A stretch of 35,227 nt of DNA, from positions 1 through 35,227 of the forward strand of contig NZ_SMKC01000039.1 in NCBI RefSeq assembly GCF_004348315.1. The letters run 5' to 3'. The DNA comes from Streptomyces sp. 8K308 (GTDB taxonomy: Bacteria; Actinomycetota; Actinomycetes; Streptomycetales; Streptomycetaceae). The notes below the pieces were generated by a model. It searched no databases. It was not told the origin of the DNA and worked only from the letters and a program-made list of their open reading frames with translations. A program made the position numbers and the translations under genes. Positions 32,659 through 35,227 of the stretch are shown here, piece after piece. The first letter of the stretch is position 1. Each line of letters opens with the position of its first letter.

Positions 32659-32690
32659 CTCCGGCAGGTCGTCCACCGCTGGTCCGCCGC

Positions 32691-33371
32691 CTACTGTCCC
32701 GGCGGCGGCTTCAGCTCGCTCGGCTGGACGATGACGAAGCCCTCGCCCTGGAGGGCCAGCTGCATCGCCTCGCCAGAACCGCCGCGCAGCATCGAGCCGA
32801 AGCTCTGGCTCTGGTTGATCGAGGTGTGCAGGTTGGCCGACCAGCCGACCACCGCGTCCGTGTCGACGTAGACCGGGGCCTGCGAGGAGACCGGGATGAT
32901 GATGGGCTCGCCGTCGGAGATCAGGCCGATGCGGCCCTGGCCGGTGAAGTGGCAGTTGAACAGGCCGCCGCCCGTCATGCCGGCCCCGCCCACCATCTTG
33001 ATCTCGTAGGAGAGGGTCGGGTCGAAACACAGTACGTTGCGGCCGTTGATGGACAGGGCCTCGCCCGGCTGGTCGAGATCCATCACGAAGCAGTTCTGCG
33101 AGTTGTGCGCGAACCACACCTCCCCCTGACCGCGCACGGCCATCAGCGGCAGGCCCTCGCCGGTGACGGCGCGGCGCAGGAAGTTGCCCACGCCCTGGGA
33201 CTTCACCTCGAACTGCAGATTGCCGCGAAAGGCCACCATCGAGCCCTGGCGGGCGTGACACTCGCCGTTGACCACGTACTTGATGGCCTTGGCGTGCTGA
33301 AGGGACATGCCCGGCGCGGTGGGCGGCTGGGCCTGGTATTCGGGTTTGAAAAGGTCGCTACGCACGCGCAC
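32691..33371 (-). CDS. AIM24 family protein
   Basis: The 226-residue protein is a standard actinobacterial AIM24/TIGR00266 member: DLFKPEYQAQPPTAPGMSLQ, VVNGECHARQGSMVAFRGNL, GEGLPLMAVRGQGEVWFAH, GAGMTGGGLFNCHFTGQG, VYVDTDAVVGWSANLHTS and GGSGEAMQLALQGEGFVIVQP. The fold is a double-stranded beta-helix (TRAP-like). The bacterial function is unknown, although it is often encoded near stress or membrane genes. GTG 33371 is listed, but GTG 33365 matches the family start better (VRSDLFKP). On the minus strand a TATGCT -10-like box ends six bases before 33365, so leaderless translation is possible. Confidence 0.92.
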   Translation of the reverse strand: MRVRSDLFKPEYQAQPPTAPGMSLQHAKAIKYVVNGECHARQGSMVAFRGNLQFEVKSQGVGNFLRRAVTGEGLPLMAVRGQGEVWFAHNSQNCFVMDLDQPGEALSINGRNVLCFDPTLSYEIKMVGGAGMTGGGLFNCHFTGQGRIGLISDGEPIIIPVSSQAPVYVDTDAVVGWSANLHTSINQSQSFGSMLRGGSGEAMQLALQGEGFVIVQPSELKPPPGQ

Positions 33372-33535
33372 AGCATAGACATTCGGCCAATGCGGACAGA
33401 AGGCGGGAGAAAGGGCGGGAATTTTGGTCGCTTTCCGTAGTCGAGCGAGGTGAAATCTCGAACTGCCGAAATAGCGGGAATTTGGCTACGCTGACCGGCG
33501 CCAACTCACGACGAGGCGGAGGTCCCGGGACAATC
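33372..33535. promoter_or_regulatory. Divergent promoter region between AIM24 and the C45 hydrolase gene
   Basis: The gap is clearly less GC-rich than the genes. GCGGGAATTTTGG (33415-33427) and GCGGGAATTTGG (33474-33485) form a near-identical direct repeat with 59-bp spacing. TATGCT toward AIM24 and TACGCT (just after the second repeat) toward the hydrolase are possible -10 elements. Confidence 0.4.
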
Positions 33536-34522
33536 ATGGCTCTGAAGAAGACGTTTCGCGCCACGGCGGTCGGCGATGGGGGAGACGGGCGGTGGGCGGC
33601 CGAGGCCAGGGCGGCGTGGCCGGAGGCCGAAAAGTGGCTGACCGACGAGGGGCGGACGGCGGCGGGCGCCGCCGAGGCGCGGCGGCTGTTCGACACCCAT
33701 CTGCCGGAGCTCGTCCCGGTGTTGGAGCGGCTCGCGGCCCAGCTCGACCGGGGGCGGCTCGGCGAGACGTTCCTCACCCAGGCCGCGTTCAGGCCGTTCT
33801 TCGCCGCCTGCACCCAGGCCGCGTTCGACGGCGTCCTGCTGCGGAACTACGACTTCCCGCCCGACGAGGTCGAGGGCACCTTCGTCAGCTCGAACTTCCT
33901 GCGCCCGGTGATCGGTTCGCAGGACGGGATCTGGGGGCTGCTCGACGGGATGAACGACGCCGGGCTCGCCGTCTCGCTGACCTTCGGCGGCCGGCTGGTG
34001 CACGGTCCGGGTCTCGCCGTGTTGATCGTGGTCCGCTATCTGCTGGAGACCTGCGACACGGTGGACGAGGCCCTCGCGGCGCTGCGCCGGATACCGGTCG
34101 CGCTGTCGCAGAACCTCACGCTGGTCGACCGCGAGCGGGCGGTGACCGTGTACCTCGGGCCCGACATGGAGCCGACCGAGGCGGCGGGCGCGGCGGCCGG
34201 CGGGGCGCTCGCCTGCGCCGCCAACCACCAGCACCTGCCGGTCTCCGAGGAGGAGGAGCGGGGGACGAACACCGAGGAGCGGCTCGCGACCGTCAGGGCC
34301 GTGGCCGAGGGCCGGGAGCCCGAGCAGGTGCGGAGGGCGTTGCTGCGGCCGCCGCTCTACCGGTACGGCCACGAGGGCGCGGGCGGCACGGTCTACACGG
34401 CGGAGTACCGGCCGGCGGAGGGCCGCGTGACGTACCTCTGGCCGGGCGAGGAGCCGTGGGAGCTGTCGTTCGACGCCTTCGAGGAGGGCGGCAGGACGGT
34501 GACCCTGGGGCGGGAGGCCTGA
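33536..34522 (+). CDS. C45-type Ntn hydrolase/acyltransferase (penicillin acyltransferase-like)
   Basis: The 328-residue protein has the C45/choloylglycine-hydrolase-like pattern. A helical N-terminus (WPEAEKWLTDEG) is followed by ACTQAAFDGVLLRNYDFPP with the predicted nucleophile Cys92 and the RNYDF strand, then GIWGLLDGMNDAGLAVSLTF, VVRYLLETCDTVDEALAAL, SQNLTLVDRERAVTVYLGPD and ACAANHQHL. Members self-process before the cysteine and cleave or transfer amide-linked acyl groups; the physiological substrate here is unknown. ATG 33536 starts the conserved ALKKTFRATAVGDGG. A short upstream extension from 33482 lies in the promoter region. A hairpin follows the gene. Confidence 0.85.
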   Translation: MALKKTFRATAVGDGGDGRWAAEARAAWPEAEKWLTDEGRTAAGAAEARRLFDTHLPELVPVLERLAAQLDRGRLGETFLTQAAFRPFFAACTQAAFDGVLLRNYDFPPDEVEGTFVSSNFLRPVIGSQDGIWGLLDGMNDAGLAVSLTFGGRLVHGPGLAVLIVVRYLLETCDTVDEALAALRRIPVALSQNLTLVDRERAVTVYLGPDMEPTEAAGAAAGGALACAANHQHLPVSEEEERGTNTEERLATVRAVAEGREPEQVRRALLRPPLYRYGHEGAGGTVYTAEYRPAEGRVTYLWPGEEPWELSFDAFEEGGRTVTLGREA

Positions 34523-34529
34523 AACGTGT

Positions 34530-34583
34530 CCCTCCTCCGCCGCTCGCCGGGTTGTGAGCACGACGGGGCGCGACGGAGGAGGG
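34530..34583. terminator. Bidirectional hairpin terminator
   Basis: CCCTCCTCCG (34530-34539) pairs with CGGAGGAGGG (34574-34583), with further partial pairing inside (CGC-CGCC against GGGCGCG). It begins 8 bp past the C45 stop, between two convergent genes. The remaining bases up to 34684 show only minor GC-rich repeats. Confidence 0.7.
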
Positions 34584-34684
34584 AGGTTCCGGCCGGCGTG
34601 ACGGGGCGTCGTCCGGGCGTGGGGCCCGTCGACGGTGGGGGCGTTCCCGTCAGCCGCCGGAGTCGTGGGGGGATGAGATCGGGG

Positions 34685-35227
34685 TCAGCAGCCGTTCAGT
34701 ATCGAGGTGAGCGCGCTCCGCTCGGCCGAGTCCACCGACAGGCCGTAGTAGTACTTCACCTGTACCCAGGCGCGGGCGTAGACGCAGCGGTAGCTGCTGA
34801 GCGGGGGCATCCATTCGGCCGGATCCTGGTCGCCCTTGGACTGGTTGACGTTGTCCGTGACGGCGATCAGCTGCGGCCGGGTCAGGTCGTTGGCGAAGGC
34901 CTGGCGGCGGGTGGTGGTCCAGGAGCTGGCGCCGGAGTCCCAGGCCTCGGCGAGCGGGACCAGGTGGTCGATGTCCACGTCGGAGGCGGCGGTCCAGGTG
35001 GCGCCGTCGTAGACGGAGTACCAGCGGCCGCTGGTGGCGGCGCAGCTCGAGTCGGTCACCACGTTGGTGCCGTCCCGCTGGAGGACGACCTCTCGGGTGT
35101 TGCAGCTGCCGCTCTGGGTGATCCAGTGGGGGAACAGGTCGCGGTTGTAGCCGGTGCGGTTCTCGGTGGCGACCGTGAGGGAGGCGAGGTAGGAGCGGGC
35201 GGTGGCCGCGCTGACCGGGGTGGGGAG
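34685..35227 (-). CDS. HNH endonuclease family protein (DUF1524/GmrSD C-terminal type), partial
   Basis: The minus-strand frame enters from the right window edge and ends at 34685, leaving 180 residues. It shows LASLTVATENRTGYNRDLF, the nuclease core VDIDHLVPLAEAWDSGA with the metal-binding Asp-His, FANDLTRPQLIAVTDNVN, QSKGDQDPAEWMPP with the asparagine/lysine of the HNH motif, and YRCVYARAWVQVKYYYGL. Related actinobacterial proteins are about 210-230 residues and begin with a signal peptide, so only the N-terminal 30-50 residues are missing. It is probably a secreted, non-specific nuclease. Four cysteines (SGSCNTRE, SSCAATSG, YRCVYA and the last residue) could form disulfides outside the cell. 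Confidence 0.88.
   Translation of the reverse strand, partial: LPTPVSAATARSYLASLTVATENRTGYNRDLFPHWITQSGSCNTREVVLQRDGTNVVTDSSCAATSGRWYSVYDGATWTAASDVDIDHLVPLAEAWDSGASSWTTTRRQAFANDLTRPQLIAVTDNVNQSKGDQDPAEWMPPLSSYRCVYARAWVQVKYYYGLSVDSAERSALTSILNGC

Noticed and set aside
30783..33440. Very long plus-strand open frame antisense to the beta-helix and AIM24 genes
   Set aside because: Val/Asp/Gly-rich mirror reading of GC-rich coding sequence on the other strand. The minus-strand genes have clear domains and starts.

Overview
The window is very GC-rich actinobacterial DNA. The many GTG/TTG starts, DUF397, DUF6879, DUF6247-like, AIM24 and DUF899 proteins, and tightly packed short intergenic regions suggest Streptomyces or a close relative. 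This is judged from composition and gene families; no database was searched. No rRNA, tRNA or CRISPR array was found.

Left part (1-5.3 kb): a headless TetR remnant, two divergent NRPS-independent siderophore (NIS/IucA-IucC) synthetases 42 bp apart, a DUF397 gene beside the cut-off tail of another, a truncated hypothetical gene, and a frameshifted ComB-like gene. Several of these genes are decaying.

Sugar-catabolic locus A (5.3-13.4 kb): an MHS-type MFS permease runs divergently from a translationally coupled operon of cytosolic BNR/Asp-box propeller, FucI-type isomerase and FGGY kinase. A DapA/NAL-type aldolase and a divergent GntR/FadR regulator complete the set. A near-identical operator built on AACGGTTAACCG lies in both divergent promoter regions (about 6784-6805 and 12629-12649), tying the locus into one regulon. 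The combination of propeller, aldose isomerase, kinase and 2-keto-3-deoxy-acid-type aldolase fits no textbook pathway I can name. It is the best candidate here for an undescribed catabolic system.

Middle part (13.4-22.7 kb): AlkB and DUF899 genes (the 3' end of the latter duplicated 170 bp downstream), a LacI regulator, a LysR regulator with a perfect operator-like palindrome facing an oxidoreductase-hydrolase operon, and a clan GH-A glycosidase with D-mannonate dehydratase. The glycosidase operon starts from a promoter overlapped by a CG-centred LacI-type operator.

Accessory part (22.7-27.4 kb): an SMI1/KNR4 protein, an intact second ComB paralogue, a toxin-antitoxin-like pair whose antitoxin candidate carries a tandem internal repeat, a frameshifted DUF6879 gene joined to a truncated XRE regulator, an AT-richer scar, and a DinB operon.

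Right part (27.5-35.2 kb): a Tat-exported polysaccharide operon (right-handed beta-helix enzyme plus a six-module alginate-lyase-fold protein) with another LacI-type palindrome in its promoter. It is followed by AIM24, a C45-type Ntn hydrolase, and a secreted HNH nuclease cut by the window edge. The lyase-like protein, the mannonate dehydratase and possibly the DapA-like aldolase could together form a uronate-polysaccharide route (extracellular depolymerisation, then mannonate to KDG to aldol cleavage). That link is inference.
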